Source of the DNA: Myxococcota bacterium
GTDB lineage: Bacteria; Myxococcota_A; UBA9160; SMWR01
Length of the DNA: 64,000 nt
Reading direction: 5' to 3'
Assembly (NCBI GenBank): GCA_022447545.1
Contig: JAKVBI010000023.1
Location: forward strand, 41,598 to 105,597
The stretch's first letter is position 1, and every line of letters starts with the position of its first letter. Shown in pieces: positions 44,036 through 55,546 of this stretch. The translations under genes were made by a program, and so were the position numbers. The notes beneath the pieces were generated by a model. The model made no database searches and was not told where the DNA came from. It saw only the letters and a list, made by a program, of their open reading frames with translations.

Positions 44036-45400
44036 TCAGTCGAGCTTGGACCAGTTGCGATCGGGATGGAGCATGGCAGCAGGGGCGTAGAGCCACTCCT
44101 CACGGTAGGCCTTGCGGGCCAGCGCAGGGATCAAGGCCGCATCCTCCAGACGCCGCTCGGTGATGGCCTCCGACAAGCCCTTCCGACCTGCTTCGAGAGA
44201 CTGCGGCCGTCGACCCAAAAGCGACTCGAGATCGTCGAGTTCCGCTCGGTCAATGAGCCCACCAAAACGTCGTCGACGATCCATACAGGCAACCAGAGTC
44301 TTCACATCGCGTGCGCGGGAGGCCGCAAAATCCTCGGAAAGCGCGGGTTCCACCTGGTTCTCCAGGGCGTAGACCGCGGCCTCGGCCAACACGTCATCGT
44401 GACCGGTTCCCTCGGGCATTTCGGGCCGCTCGATGGCGATCCCCATGGCGTCGGCGAGCATTTCACAAGTCGCGCGATCCCCCACGTAGCGATAACAGAG
44501 ATGCCAGGCAACCGGCTCACGAGGGTGCGCATTTTCGCAGATGTAATGGATGGGAATCATTCCTCTTACATTTTGGTGTACCGCGTAGTACTGCACACGA
44601 AAGCGGTCGTACGGAATTCCCGACTCCCGCTCGTAGAGTTCGAACAGACCCGTGAGTCCGCCGGAAGGATTCCAGAACTCGCGCACCGCGATATTTCCGA
44701 GATCCTCGAGAGGATCTCCGTAGTGGCCGAGCTCCCAGTCGATCACCGCACTCACCCGATCGTCCTGGAACATAAAGTTCACCGGGCCCGTGTCTCCCTG
44801 GACGAGAGCGACTCGTGCGACCTCTTCCGGCGCAAACCGGTGCAGCCAATCCAACCCGTAGGTGGTCAAAGGGTCGACGTGACGGGCCATGAAGCGGCTC
44901 CACTGCGAGACGATCAGATCCACCTCCTTGAGCGCACACTCGACGGGCGTCGTGGGCTTGTATTCCATCACATCGTCGAGCCCGAGGTCCTCGAGGTCGA
45001 GGGTGTGCAGACGAGCCACGATGCGCGTGAAGTCCTCCATGATGGCTCGCTGCCGGACAAGGTCTTCCAGTTTGTCGAGATCCGATCGGCCCGGGTCGAA
45101 CTCAAAAAGAGCCGCCCGCAGTTCCGGGTTCCACCCCAAGACCTCCGGCACCGGCACGCCAGTGGGCCCAAGAGCCTCGAAAATGCGAGTCTCGCGTTCC
45201 AGTCGCCGAGGGTCGACGTCCGAGGTTTCCCGCTGGAGGCGCAGGAAGCCCTGGAGCACGGAGCCGTCGGAGCGAGTGACATCCACCACCCAGGCCTCGC
45301 GGCGAGCCACATGGCGCCGAAGATCCGTGACCCTCCCACCCACGACCTCGGAAATCCATTCGATCGTTCCAGCGGGCAGAGGGTCGGCGAATTCGGGCAT
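44036..45400 (-). CDS. aminoglycoside-phosphotransferase-like kinase (ACAD10 N-domain type)
   Basis: APH-fold kinase of 454 residues. The catalytic loop is VALVQGDTGPVNFMFQDD and the Mg motif is SAVIDWELGHYGDPLEDLG, at about 215-260. The N-terminal lobe starts LPAGTIEWISEVVGGRVTDLR, and GFLRLQRET holds the likely nucleotide contact. A further 150 C-terminal residues are helical. Relatives sit among acyl-CoA dehydrogenases and phosphorylate hydroxyacyl groups before elimination (ACAD10/11 logic). ATG at 45400 has GAGGAG six bases upstream, right beside a perfect 17-bp palindrome. Confidence 0.82.
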   Translation of the reverse strand: MPEFADPLPAGTIEWISEVVGGRVTDLRRHVARREAWVVDVTRSDGSVLQGFLRLQRETSDVDPRRLERETRIFEALGPTGVPVPEVLGWNPELRAALFEFDPGRSDLDKLEDLVRQRAIMEDFTRIVARLHTLDLEDLGLDDVMEYKPTTPVECALKEVDLIVSQWSRFMARHVDPLTTYGLDWLHRFAPEEVARVALVQGDTGPVNFMFQDDRVSAVIDWELGHYGDPLEDLGNIAVREFWNPSGGLTGLFELYERESGIPYDRFRVQYYAVHQNVRGMIPIHYICENAHPREPVAWHLCYRYVGDRATCEMLADAMGIAIERPEMPEGTGHDDVLAEAAVYALENQVEPALSEDFAASRARDVKTLVACMDRRRRFGGLIDRAELDDLESLLGRRPQSLEAGRKGLSEAITERRLEDAALIPALARKAYREEWLYAPAAMLHPDRNWSKLD

Positions 45401-45410
45401 GGGACTCTCC

Positions 45411-45427
45411 TCGTTTGGATCAAACGA
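45411..45427. promoter_or_regulatory. 17-bp perfect palindrome at the phosphotransferase start (operator candidate)
   Basis: TCGTTTG-GAT-CAAACGA has 7-bp perfect arms and abuts the ribosome-binding site of the phosphotransferase gene on the minus strand, in the 129 bases between it and the divergent GTPase gene. It could block transcription or translation of the phosphotransferase when bound. Confidence 0.45.
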
Positions 45428-45529
45428 TACCGCGCCCTCCGCCCAAGCGAAGCGCAGACTCCCTCGCACATCCCGCCTGATTTGGGGATACTTCAGCTCC
45501 ACGACAACCCATCGAATGCGAGGAGCACC

Positions 45530-46918
45530 GTGTCCATTCCCGTCCATATCGTCGGCGGCTTCCTCGGCACCGGAAAGACGACACTGATCCGCAACCAGCT
45601 GGAGCAGCGGCGTGACGAGAATGTGGCCGTCATCGTCAATGACTTCGGCGAAGCCGCCCTGGACGAAGCCACCCTGGGAACCGAGGAACCCTTCACGCTC
45701 ACGAACATCCCGGGTGGCTGCATCTGCTGTACGGCCCCCGAAGGCTTCGTCGACGCCCTGGGGGCGGTACTCGAGCAGGCACCCGACCGGCTACTGATCG
45801 AACCCACTGGACTGGCGCGGCCACAGGATCTCGTGGACACCATCCGCCGCTGCCCCCACAAGGACGCCCTCGAGGTGGGACCCGTGGTGATCCTCGTGGA
45901 CCCCGCTCGCCTGGGTCGGGAGCCAGACGCCGAGCAAGAACTCATCGAACTCCAGACCGGCATCGCCGACATCGTGGTCGCCAATCGCACCGACCTTTGT
46001 GAAGAAGCCGATCTCGAGCGTTTCGATGCCCTCATCGAAACACTGTGGCCGCCTCCGTTGTCGATCCACCGGACCACCCACAGCCGTTTGCCTCGAGAAC
46101 TCCTCGACTGGCCCGAAGGCGAGGGAGCCCGACTCCCCCGCAGCGCCACCGCTGAGCCGGCGGATACGGATCCGACAAGCCACGACGGTCACGATCACTC
46201 GACCGACGACTACTCGGCTCGATCCCTGCGATGGTCGCCGGACGTCGTGTTTTCGGGCGAGCGCCTGGAGCGCGCTGCCCTGCGGATGAGTCAGGGGGTC
46301 GCCGGGGGAACGCTGGCCCGCTTCAAAGGCATCTTCCGCACCGACGAGGGATTCCTTCGCCTCGAAGTGGCGGGCGACGTCCCCCATCGCGAGCGAAGCG
46401 CCTGGCGTCGAGACAGCCGGGTCGACATGATCTTCCGAGATGCGAGCGAAGACACTCTCGACACGGCGGCCAATTGGTTGTCGGGGGCACAGCTCGCCGA
46501 CGAGGAACTCGAAGCGCGGCTTCACCAGATCGAATTGGCGTTGCCCAACGGAAATGTGCGCATCGTAGGGCGCGATGCGCTTCTCGACCTCCCGGGCGGC
46601 GTCCCGGACGTGTCGGTCCTGTTTCCCAAACGGGCGGGTGCTGCCGCCAGCCTGAACGCTCTGTGGGAATCCCACGCCCTTCCCCACCAGGGCGAGGCCA
46701 TCGTGTGCGCTGCCGACGGTTTCGCGAGCGAGCCAGTGCCGCTGGCAGCCTTGCGCGAGGGCGTGCTCATCCACACGCTGGAGGGCGAGCCTCTGCCGCT
46801 CGGAAAAGGTGGCCCCTTCCGGCTGATGATCCCGCCGGACACACCGGGCGTGCCCTCTTCGTGCGCCAATGTGAAGTCCGTCGTGCGCATCGTGATGCGC
46901 GAAACTGCGGATGGCTGA
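45530..46918 (+). CDS. G3E (CobW/COG0523) GTPase fused to a molybdopterin-oxidoreductase-like tail
   Basis: Metallochaperone GTPase of 462 residues. Walker A is GGFLGTGKTTLIRNQL near the N-terminus, the metal motif CICC lies in IPGGCICCTAPEGF, and VVANRTDLCE is the guanine motif. A His/Asp-rich stretch (SHDGHDHSTDD) is at about 220, and a CobW_C domain follows (RMSQGVAGGTLARFKGIFRT). The last roughly 110 residues (IVCAADGFASEPVPLAALREGVLIH... VKSVVRIVM) look like the C-terminal half of a sulphite-oxidase/YedY-type domain. GTG at 45530 has GAGGAG upstream; longer forms are shadows of the antisense gene. Overlaps gltX by eight bases. Confidence 0.8.
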   Translation: MSIPVHIVGGFLGTGKTTLIRNQLEQRRDENVAVIVNDFGEAALDEATLGTEEPFTLTNIPGGCICCTAPEGFVDALGAVLEQAPDRLLIEPTGLARPQDLVDTIRRCPHKDALEVGPVVILVDPARLGREPDAEQELIELQTGIADIVVANRTDLCEEADLERFDALIETLWPPPLSIHRTTHSRLPRELLDWPEGEGARLPRSATAEPADTDPTSHDGHDHSTDDYSARSLRWSPDVVFSGERLERAALRMSQGVAGGTLARFKGIFRTDEGFLRLEVAGDVPHRERSAWRRDSRVDMIFRDASEDTLDTAANWLSGAQLADEELEARLHQIELALPNGNVRIVGRDALLDLPGGVPDVSVLFPKRAGAAASLNALWESHALPHQGEAIVCAADGFASEPVPLAALREGVLIHTLEGEPLPLGKGGPFRLMIPPDTPGVPSSCANVKSVVRIVMRETADG

Positions 46919-48596
46919 CGGCCCGGCGGTCTTCACTCGTTTCGCGCCCTCCCCCACTGGCCATCTGCATGTGGGCGGTGCGCGGACGGCGCTGTTCTGC
47001 TGGGCACTGGCGCGTGCCCAGGGGGGACACTTTCTGCTGCGGGTGGAAGACACCGACCAGGAGCGCTCCTCGGAAGATGCCGTCTCCGGCATCCTAGAAG
47101 ATCTGGCCTGGTTGGGGCTGGACTGGCAGGAAGGTCCCGAGCACGTGGGAGCAGGCGGTGATCCGCGCGGAGTCGGTCCCTTCTTCCAATCGCAACGCCT
47201 GACGCGCTACGACGAAGCCATCGCCTCCCTGATCGAGCGCGATCTCGCCTACCCGGCCTTCGATACCCCCGAGGAACTCGAGGCCGCGCGGCGAGAGGCC
47301 CAGGCCCAAAAGCGCACCTTCCGCTACGAGCGCCCGGTGGACTGGAACCGCGAAGAGGCCCAGGCCCGGGCCGAGCAGGAAGACCATGTCATTCGCTTTC
47401 GAGCGCCCGGCGTAGCCGACGTGGTTCACGACGTGGTCCTCGGGCCGGTGAACTTCGAAGCCGATGCCATCGACGACTTCGTGCTGCGGAAACGCGGAGG
47501 CTTCCCCACCTACCACCTCGCGGTGGTGGTTGACGATCACGACATGGGTGTGACCCACGTGCTGCGCGGCCAGGAACACCTGAACAACACACCCAAGCAC
47601 CAGGCCCTGCAAGCCGCACTGGGGCTCTCAACTCCGATCTACGCCCACCTGCCCATCATCCAAAACCCCGACGGATCGAAGATGAGCAAGCGCGATCGCG
47701 ACAAGGCAGCCCGGGCCGCTCTGCGCGAACAGGGCGTCGCCGATCCGGGGCCAGTGCGTGAGCGCGCGACGAAAGCGGTCCCCGCCGACCGCCTGGACGC
47801 CTGGCTGAAAGACAAACGGGGCCAACTCGAAACCTCCGTGCTGGAAGCCCTGGAGTCGGCCTGTGGGCTCTCGCTGCCGGGCATCGTCGTGAACGATTTC
47901 AGACGAGAGGGCTATCTCCCCGAGGTCCTCGTCAACTTCCTGGCACTGCTGGGATGGAGCTCTGGCGAGAAAACCGAGGATGGGCGCGATCTCGAACGCT
48001 TTGATCCCGACTATCTGGCCCGACACTTCACCCTCGAACGCATCGGCCGGGGCAACGCCCGCTTTGATCGCGCCAAACTACTCGCCTTCAACCAGGAGAG
48101 CCTCGCGGCACTGCCCGACACCGAGTTCGAGGCGCGCTTCACCGAGTGGGCCAAACAGAATGCAGAAATCACCCTCGCGCAACTGGGCAACCGTCTGCCG
48201 CTCTATCTGCGAGCCCTCAAGCCGCGTATTCGCACCTTCGGCGAAGCGGTTTCCCAGACGGGACCGGGGGGCTTTGTGTTGCGCGCCGACGACTCTGTGG
48301 TCTACGAGGACGCCGCGGTCACCAAGTGGTTGCGCAAGGGCGAGCCCAATGGCTTCGAGCGTCTGACCGAGCTGCAGACCGTGCTGGCCGAAGTCGAGCC
48401 CTTCGAACCCGAGAACCTCGAGGCCACTGTGGCCGCCTGGTGCGAGAAGAATGGCGTAGGAATGGGCAAGGCCGCTCAGCCGCTGCGCGTGGCAGTCACT
48501 GGCGCGGCGGCCAGCCCGCCCCTGGGCGAAACGCTGGCCCTGCTCGGTCGAGCGAGTTGCCTGGCACGCATCGCGCGCTGCCTCCAAAACGCCTAA
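46911..48596 (+). CDS. gltX: glutamyl-tRNA synthetase with an extra insert
   Basis: Class I synthetase of 561 residues, longer than the usual 470-500. The signature loop is FAPSPTGHLHVGGARTALF (HIGH-type) and the second loop is GSKMSKRDRDKA. Between KMSKR and the conserved GYLPEVLVNFLALLGWS lies an extra segment of roughly 60 residues (LREQGVADPGPVRERATKA... to NDFRREG), a feature I associate with planctomycete-like GluRS. The anticodon-binding domain follows. ATG at 46911 overlaps the GTPase gene by eight bases; the stop overlaps the convergent TetR gene by four. Confidence 0.93.
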   Translation: MADGPAVFTRFAPSPTGHLHVGGARTALFCWALARAQGGHFLLRVEDTDQERSSEDAVSGILEDLAWLGLDWQEGPEHVGAGGDPRGVGPFFQSQRLTRYDEAIASLIERDLAYPAFDTPEELEAARREAQAQKRTFRYERPVDWNREEAQARAEQEDHVIRFRAPGVADVVHDVVLGPVNFEADAIDDFVLRKRGGFPTYHLAVVVDDHDMGVTHVLRGQEHLNNTPKHQALQAALGLSTPIYAHLPIIQNPDGSKMSKRDRDKAARAALREQGVADPGPVRERATKAVPADRLDAWLKDKRGQLETSVLEALESACGLSLPGIVVNDFRREGYLPEVLVNFLALLGWSSGEKTEDGRDLERFDPDYLARHFTLERIGRGNARFDRAKLLAFNQESLAALPDTEFEARFTEWAKQNAEITLAQLGNRLPLYLRALKPRIRTFGEAVSQTGPGGFVLRADDSVVYEDAAVTKWLRKGEPNGFERLTELQTVLAEVEPFEPENLEATVAAWCEKNGVGMGKAAQPLRVAVTGAAASPPLGETLALLGRASCLARIARCLQNA

Positions 48597-49249
48597 CGAT
48601 TCGCCAGCAATCCCTGCAGAATGATTTCAGCGATCTCGTCCGCGGTCTCCTTGGGCGGGGCCTTTGCGATCTCCGCCACATCGGGCTGCGCGAACTCGCG
48701 ACCGAGCCCCCCAAGCACGTGAGCGACGGCGGCGGTGTCCACCTTTGCAACCTGACCCGCCGCCACGGCGCGATCCAATAGGTTCTGGGTCACCGAGGTC
48801 ACGTAAGCCTCGTGGGATGACAAAAGGCGCGACGCTCCAGCCACCTTCGTGAGGTCCGCCGACATCGCCACGGCCTCGGGTTGCACCGCCCGGTTGGCGG
48901 CGCGCAGGTAGACGCGAAGTGCATCCAGGGGCCGCATGGTGGATTCGAGAGCCTCGATGGCCGAGCGACCGATCCGGTGCAGGCGTCGGTCGACGACGGT
49001 GAGCAGAAGCTCGTCCTTGCTCGGAGCGATGCCGTAGAGGGTCCGCAGCGAGCAGTTCACCAGGGCCGCAATCTGCGCCATGGTGAGATCGCCGATCCCC
49101 CCCCGGGCGACGAGGTTCTCGAGTTCGTCGAGCACCTCCAACTGACGAGCACTGAGTGAGCGCTCGGTCTCGGCCGAAAGAAGCGGCTTCGGAGCGCGAA
49201 CGCCGGGAAAGCGAACTCGCCCGCGCCGGTCCGTGGGCTTCGAGGTCAC
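48593..49249 (-). CDS. TetR/AcrR-family transcriptional regulator
   Basis: Repressor-type regulator of 218 residues. The helix-turn-helix lies at about 37-85 (QLEVLDELENLVARGGIGDLTMAQIAALVNCSLRTLYGIAPSKDELLLTVVDRRL), followed by an all-helical ligand domain. GTG at 49249 overlaps the atuA stop (GTGA), making it the last gene of the carboxylase operon; a longer start would run into atuA. It probably controls the divergent operons via the GGTAAC repeats at 54646-54683, sensing an acyl-CoA, but that is inference. Confidence 0.87.
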   Translation of the reverse strand: MTSKPTDRRGRVRFPGVRAPKPLLSAETERSLSARQLEVLDELENLVARGGIGDLTMAQIAALVNCSLRTLYGIAPSKDELLLTVVDRRLHRIGRSAIEALESTMRPLDALRVYLRAANRAVQPEAVAMSADLTKVAGASRLLSSHEAYVTSVTQNLLDRAVAAGQVAKVDTAAVAHVLGGLGREFAQPDVAEIAKAPPKETADEIAEIILQGLLANR

Positions 49250-51002
49250 GGCAGCAGTGCCTCGGGAAGGTCCACCACCCGAGCACGCAGCCATTCCCCA
49301 AGGCTCTTCGCCTGGGGATCCTGTCGGGTCGAGGCGGCGACTCCTTCCTGAAGGAACCCTCGAAGCATGAAATTCAGTGAACGGATGGCGGGCAACCGGT
49401 AGCGATCCACCTGCAGGTCAGACGCCTCGGGCAGCAATTCCTTGACCTTTTCCGTGGTCAGGAACTGATCGAGCCAGGCCCAGGCCTCATCGCTTCGCGC
49501 AAAGACCCCCAGATTTGCATCGCCTCCTTTATCGCCCGAGCGCGTGCCGTAGATCGTTCCCAGGGGAGCACGCCTCGTGGCCCCGCCCGGCGCTGCTGCG
49601 GTGGGACCCGGAACCGGGGTGACGGTGGCTTCCGCGTGGGGAATGACCGAAGACACCACTTGCGAACCCCCTCCGAGCAGGACGACTTCCTGAGGTACGA
49701 CTTCAGCCGGAACTTGCGCCGGCTCGTACACGCCGAAGGCGCGACCCGAACCGGGCCCCCCGCCCACCCCGAAGAATCCGGGAATGCTGGCGAGGCCGAG
49801 TTCGATCACCGCATTGGAGAAGGCACGGCCCACCTTCTTCTCGTCGGGGTCCTTGACGCTGATGCGCAGGATGGACACAGCCTGCTCGTTGCTCTCGGGG
49901 TCGGGCTTGTCGGTTCGCACGAGGCGCGTAGATACGTGGGCAAAATCGTCGGGGGAGAACGGGCATGCCTCCCAAAATGCATCTTCCACCAGTCGAGCTT
50001 TCTTCTCGATGTCGAGGCCCGTCAGGCACACACTCATGTCGTTGCGAAATCCGCCGGCGCGATTGATGCAGACCTTGAGGGTGGGCGGCGGTGGCTCACC
50101 CTGGATGCCGTGCATCCGCACCCGATTCGGGGCCTCCTGAACGAGTTCGATCGTATCGAAACGGGTGGTCACATCCGGACCGAGATACTCAGGCCCGCCG
50201 ATCTCGTAGAGAAGTTGGGAGGTGACCGTACCGACGGAAACCTCTCCGCCAGTCCCTTCGTGTTTTCCGATGATGGATGAACCATCTTCGGCAATTTCCG
50301 CCCAGGGGAAGCCCACACGTTCCATCCCGGAGACTTCGCTGAAAAAAGAGTAGTTGCCACCGGTGGCCTGCGTTCCACATTCGATCACATGCCCTGCGGC
50401 GACCGCGCCGGCCAGAGCATTCCAGTCGGTTCGATTCCAACCGTGGTGCCAAGCCGCCGGCCCACAGACCACGGCAGCATCGGTCGTGCGGCCCGTGATC
50501 ACGATGTCCGCGCCCTGGTTCAGCGCCTCGACGATTCCCCAACACCCGAGATAGGCATTGGCCGTGAGAAACGCCGAGGCATCCTTGATCGGGTCCCCGG
50601 TCTCGAAGTGAACGAGCTGGTCCTCAGAGATCAAGTCGCTCATGCGCGGCAACAAATCGTCGCCACGCACGTAGGCGATCTTCGGTTTCAGGCCCAGCCC
50701 ACTGGCAACCTCTGCCACGGCATCGGCACAACCGTCCGGGTCGAGACCACCGGCGTTGGTCACGACCTTGATGCCCCTTTCGAGGCAGGTCCCCATGACC
50801 TGTTCCATCTGGGTCACGAAGGTGCGCGCGTACCCCCCACCCGGGCGTTTGGCCCGGGTGCGCGCGAGGATCAGCATGGTGAGTTCGGCCAGCCAGTCCC
50901 CGGTCAGAACGTCGATGGGGCCGTCCTCCACCATCTCTTTCGCGGCAGAAAGTCGGTCTCCAAAAAAACCCGAGCAATTCGCGATTCGGATCGGGGGGGC
51001 CA

Positions 51003-51003
<1 letters not shown>
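49246..51003 (-). CDS. atuA: AtuA-type protein (acyclic terpene utilisation, DUF1446)
   Basis: Protein of 585 residues. Residues 1-450 are the DUF1446/AtuA domain: PPIRIANCSGFFGDRLSAAKEMV, LGCWGIVEALNQGADIVITGRTTDAAVVCGPAAWHHGW, and GHVIECGTQATGGNYSFF. A C-terminal ferredoxin-fold AtuA-like domain (about 485-585, LGTIYGTRSGDKGGDANLGVFARS) follows. AtuA is required for citronellol and geraniol catabolism in pseudomonads, with unknown chemistry. It overlaps the biotin carboxylase gene by one base, as in other atu/liu-like operons. Confidence 0.9.
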
Positions 51004-52942
<1,939 letters not shown>

Positions 52943-52946
<4 letters not shown>

Positions 52947-54616
52947 AGTCGAAACACTCCAAAGCCCTCGGCACCTTCCACGGGCTTGTTGTGAACCACG
53001 GACAGGCAAATCCCCAGCGCCGTACGCGTATCGCGCGGGTCGAGAATTCCATCATCGCTGATGGCACCCGTCGCCTCGAGGGCCACCGAACCTCTCTCCT
53101 GCATGGCCTCGACTGCTGCGACGAGTTTTGCGTCGGCCTCCTCGTCGAAAGCCTCTCCCTTTCGGGCGGCCTGACCCCGGCGCACGATGGACATCACGCC
53201 GGCGATCTGTTTGCCGCCCATGACTGCGATCTTCGCGCTGGGCCAGATGAACGTGAAGCGGTTGTTGTAGGCGCGACCGCTCATCGCGTAGGTGCCGGCC
53301 CCGTAGGACGCACCGATGATCACCGTCAGGTGCGGAACCGTGGAATTGGTCACGGCATTGATCATCTGGGAGCCCTTCTTGATGATGCCGGCCTGCTCGA
53401 CCTCCCTGCCCACCACGAACCCCGTGAGGTTCTGCAGAAACAGCAGAGGCACGTCGATCTGATTACAGAGTTGGATGAAGTGGGCCGCCTTCTCGGCAGC
53501 CTGCGGGTTCAGCACCCCGTTGTTGCCCAGGATGCCCACCGTATAGCCCTGGATGTCGGCCCAACCGCAAACCAGAGTCGTGCCGTAGCGCGGTTTCCAT
53601 TCCTCGAAGCGCGAACCGTCGACGATCCTTCCGATCACTTCACGGACGTCCACGGGCCGGCGCAGGTCCGGACTCATGAGGCCCAACAACTCTTCGGGAT
53701 CGAGAACCGGCTCGTCGTAGCTCGCCACGGGGGGCCGGCCGGGCTTGCGCCAGTTGAGGTGCGAGACCACTTCGCGACAAAGGCGCAGGGAATCGCGCTC
53801 ATCTTCGGCCAGGTACTCGCCAAGGCCCGACGTCTCCGCGTGCATCTCGGCGCCACCCAGAACCTCGTCGTCGGAATCCTCGCCAGTCGCCATCTTCACC
53901 AAGGGCGGACCCGCCAGAAAGATCTTCGACTGATTCCGGATCACAATGTTGTAATCCGACATACCCGGCTGATAGGCGCCACCCGCAGTCGAAGAACCGA
54001 AGACCACACAAACCGTGGGAATTCGAAGCTTCGAGAGTTCGATCATCTCGTAGAAGAAGCGACCGCTCTCTGCAAAGTGTTCGGTCTTCGCCGGGCGGCG
54101 CCGCGGCTTGCCATCCGAATCATCACTGGGCTCCATACGCAAGTCGGCACCCGCGGACTCGACGAAACTCACGTAGGGAATGTGGTTTTCGCGGGAGATC
54201 TCCAGAGCGCGCATCCACTTTTTGCTCGCGTAGGGGGTCAGGGCACCGCCCAACACCGTGGGATCATTCGCAAAGATCAGGCACTCGATCCCGGCAATGA
54301 CACCAATTCCGATCACCGCGCCGCCGCCAATTGCGTAGTCGGAGTTGTAACCAGCCAGTGGGCTGATTTCGAGGAAGGGACTGTCGGGATCCAGAGCCAG
54401 ATGGATGCGCTCGCGCACGGGCAACTTGCCGCGCTTGGCCAGGCGCTCGTGGTGAGCGGGACCCCCGCCGGCTTCCGCCTGATCGAGCAGATCCGCAATT
54501 TCTTCCAATCGCTCGATCATCGCCGCGCGATTCTCCTGGAATTCCGGCGAACGGACATCGAGACTGGATCGCAAAGGAGGGGCGAGTAGAGGCTGCATGG
54601 GCACCCGTGAGGTCAT
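52943..54616 (-). CDS. acyl-CoA carboxylase beta subunit (carboxyltransferase)
   Basis: Carboxyltransferase of 557 residues in the crotonase-like fold: RLAKRGKLPVRERIHLALDP, AGYNSDYAIGGGAVIGIGVI, FANDPTVLGGALTPYASKKWMRALEI, and VFGSSTAGGAYQPGMSDYNIVI in the N-half; LQNLTGFVVGREVEQAGIIKKGSQMINAV and GASYGAGTYAMSGRAYNNRF in the C-half. It resembles methylcrotonyl- and geranyl-CoA carboxylases. ATG at 54616 with a GAGG nearby is taken; ATG at 54598 is possible. First gene of the minus operon with BC, atuA and tetR. Confidence 0.93.
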
Positions 54617-54645
54617 CGACCTCGCTGAAATTGGTTTGACTCTCA

Positions 54646-54683
54646 GGTAACACGTGGGGTAACAACCGTCAATTGAAGTTACC
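54646..54683. promoter_or_regulatory. GGTAAC half-site cluster between divergent carboxylase and hydratase operons
   Basis: GGTAAC occurs at 54646-54651 and 54658-54663 and, inverted (GTTACC), at 54678-54683, with the palindromes CACGTG (54651-54656) and CAATTG (54670-54675) between them. It lies in the 107-base divergent region and fits a cooperative binding site for the operon's own TetR regulator. Confidence 0.5.
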
Positions 54684-54723
54684 GCCCGACCTGCCCTCTC
54701 CACGCGAAGAAAGAAGAGTCGAC

Positions 54724-55494
54724 ATGAGTGAAGTCCGGGTCGAAACCACCGATCGAATCATGACCGTGACCCTGGCCGACGTGGACAACCGCAACGCCCT
54801 GGGCGCCGCCGTCGTCAACGGTATGCACGACGCCATCACTCAGGCCAATGCCACCCAGGACATCCGCGCCGTGGTCATCACCAATGACGGCAATACCTTC
54901 TGCGCAGGCGCGAACCTGAAGGAGCAGTCCGGTGCCTCCCAGGGCAGCCGGCCGAAGGTGGGATTCGAAGCGCTCCTGGCGCAGATCCAGACCTCACCCA
55001 CGCCCATCATCGGAAAGATCAACGGCCATGTGGTCGGAGGCGGCAACGGCCTTGCCGCCGCCCTGGACGTGGCCATTGCCCGGGAGGATGTGAAGTTCGG
55101 CTTCACGGAAGTTCGCCTGGGCGTGGTCCCCGCGATCATCTCCGTGGTGTGCCTGCCCAAGATGCGGCGCGGCGACGCCATGGAGATGTTTCTGCGCGGC
55201 AGTCGCTTCCCGGCCGCCAAGGCCGCGGAGTTCGGCCTCATCGCCCGAGCCGTACCCGGCGACGAACTCGACGCAGCGGTCGATGAAGTCCTCGATGACC
55301 TGCGACTCGGCGGCCCCAACGCCCTCGAGCACGCCAAGCGACTGGTCAACGAGGTGCCAAAATTCTCCCAGGAGGAAGCCTTCGCCTGGACTTCGGAACT
55401 CTCGGCCCGTCTTTTCAAGAGCGATGAGGCGGCCGCCGGGATGAGGGCCTTCCTCAAGCGCGAACCCCCCCCCTGGGCGAAGGATTCCGAATGA
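54724..55494 (+). CDS. enoyl-CoA hydratase (LiuC/AtuE-like)
   Basis: Crotonase-fold enzyme of 256 residues. Oxyanion loops: FCAGANLKEQS and INGHVVGGGNGLAAALDVAIA; the second catalytic Glu is in FTEVRLGVVPA. At the first Glu position the loop reads GGGNGLA, with Gly where common hydratases have Glu, a pattern I associate with methylglutaconyl-CoA hydratases (LiuC). It would hydrate the carboxylated enoyl-CoA made by the divergent carboxylase. A GAAGAG sequence lies before the ATG at 54724. First gene of the plus operon. Confidence 0.88.
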   Translation: MSEVRVETTDRIMTVTLADVDNRNALGAAVVNGMHDAITQANATQDIRAVVITNDGNTFCAGANLKEQSGASQGSRPKVGFEALLAQIQTSPTPIIGKINGHVVGGGNGLAAALDVAIAREDVKFGFTEVRLGVVPAIISVVCLPKMRRGDAMEMFLRGSRFPAAKAAEFGLIARAVPGDELDAAVDEVLDDLRLGGPNALEHAKRLVNEVPKFSQEEAFAWTSELSARLFKSDEAAAGMRAFLKREPPPWAKDSE

Positions 55495-55546
55495 GTGCTG
55501 ATCGGGCATTCCAGCCTTTGACGGGACCAAACGAGGAACCAACACC

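Noticed and set aside
44066-45529. Upstream extension of the G3E GTPase gene by 488 codons
   Set aside because: The extension is antisense to the phosphotransferase gene; the GTPase fold begins exactly at the GTG with GAGGAG upstream.
52991-54589. Open frame of over 530 codons antisense to the carboxyltransferase beta gene
   Set aside because: The minus-strand frame has full family motifs; the plus-strand frame has none and no ribosome site.
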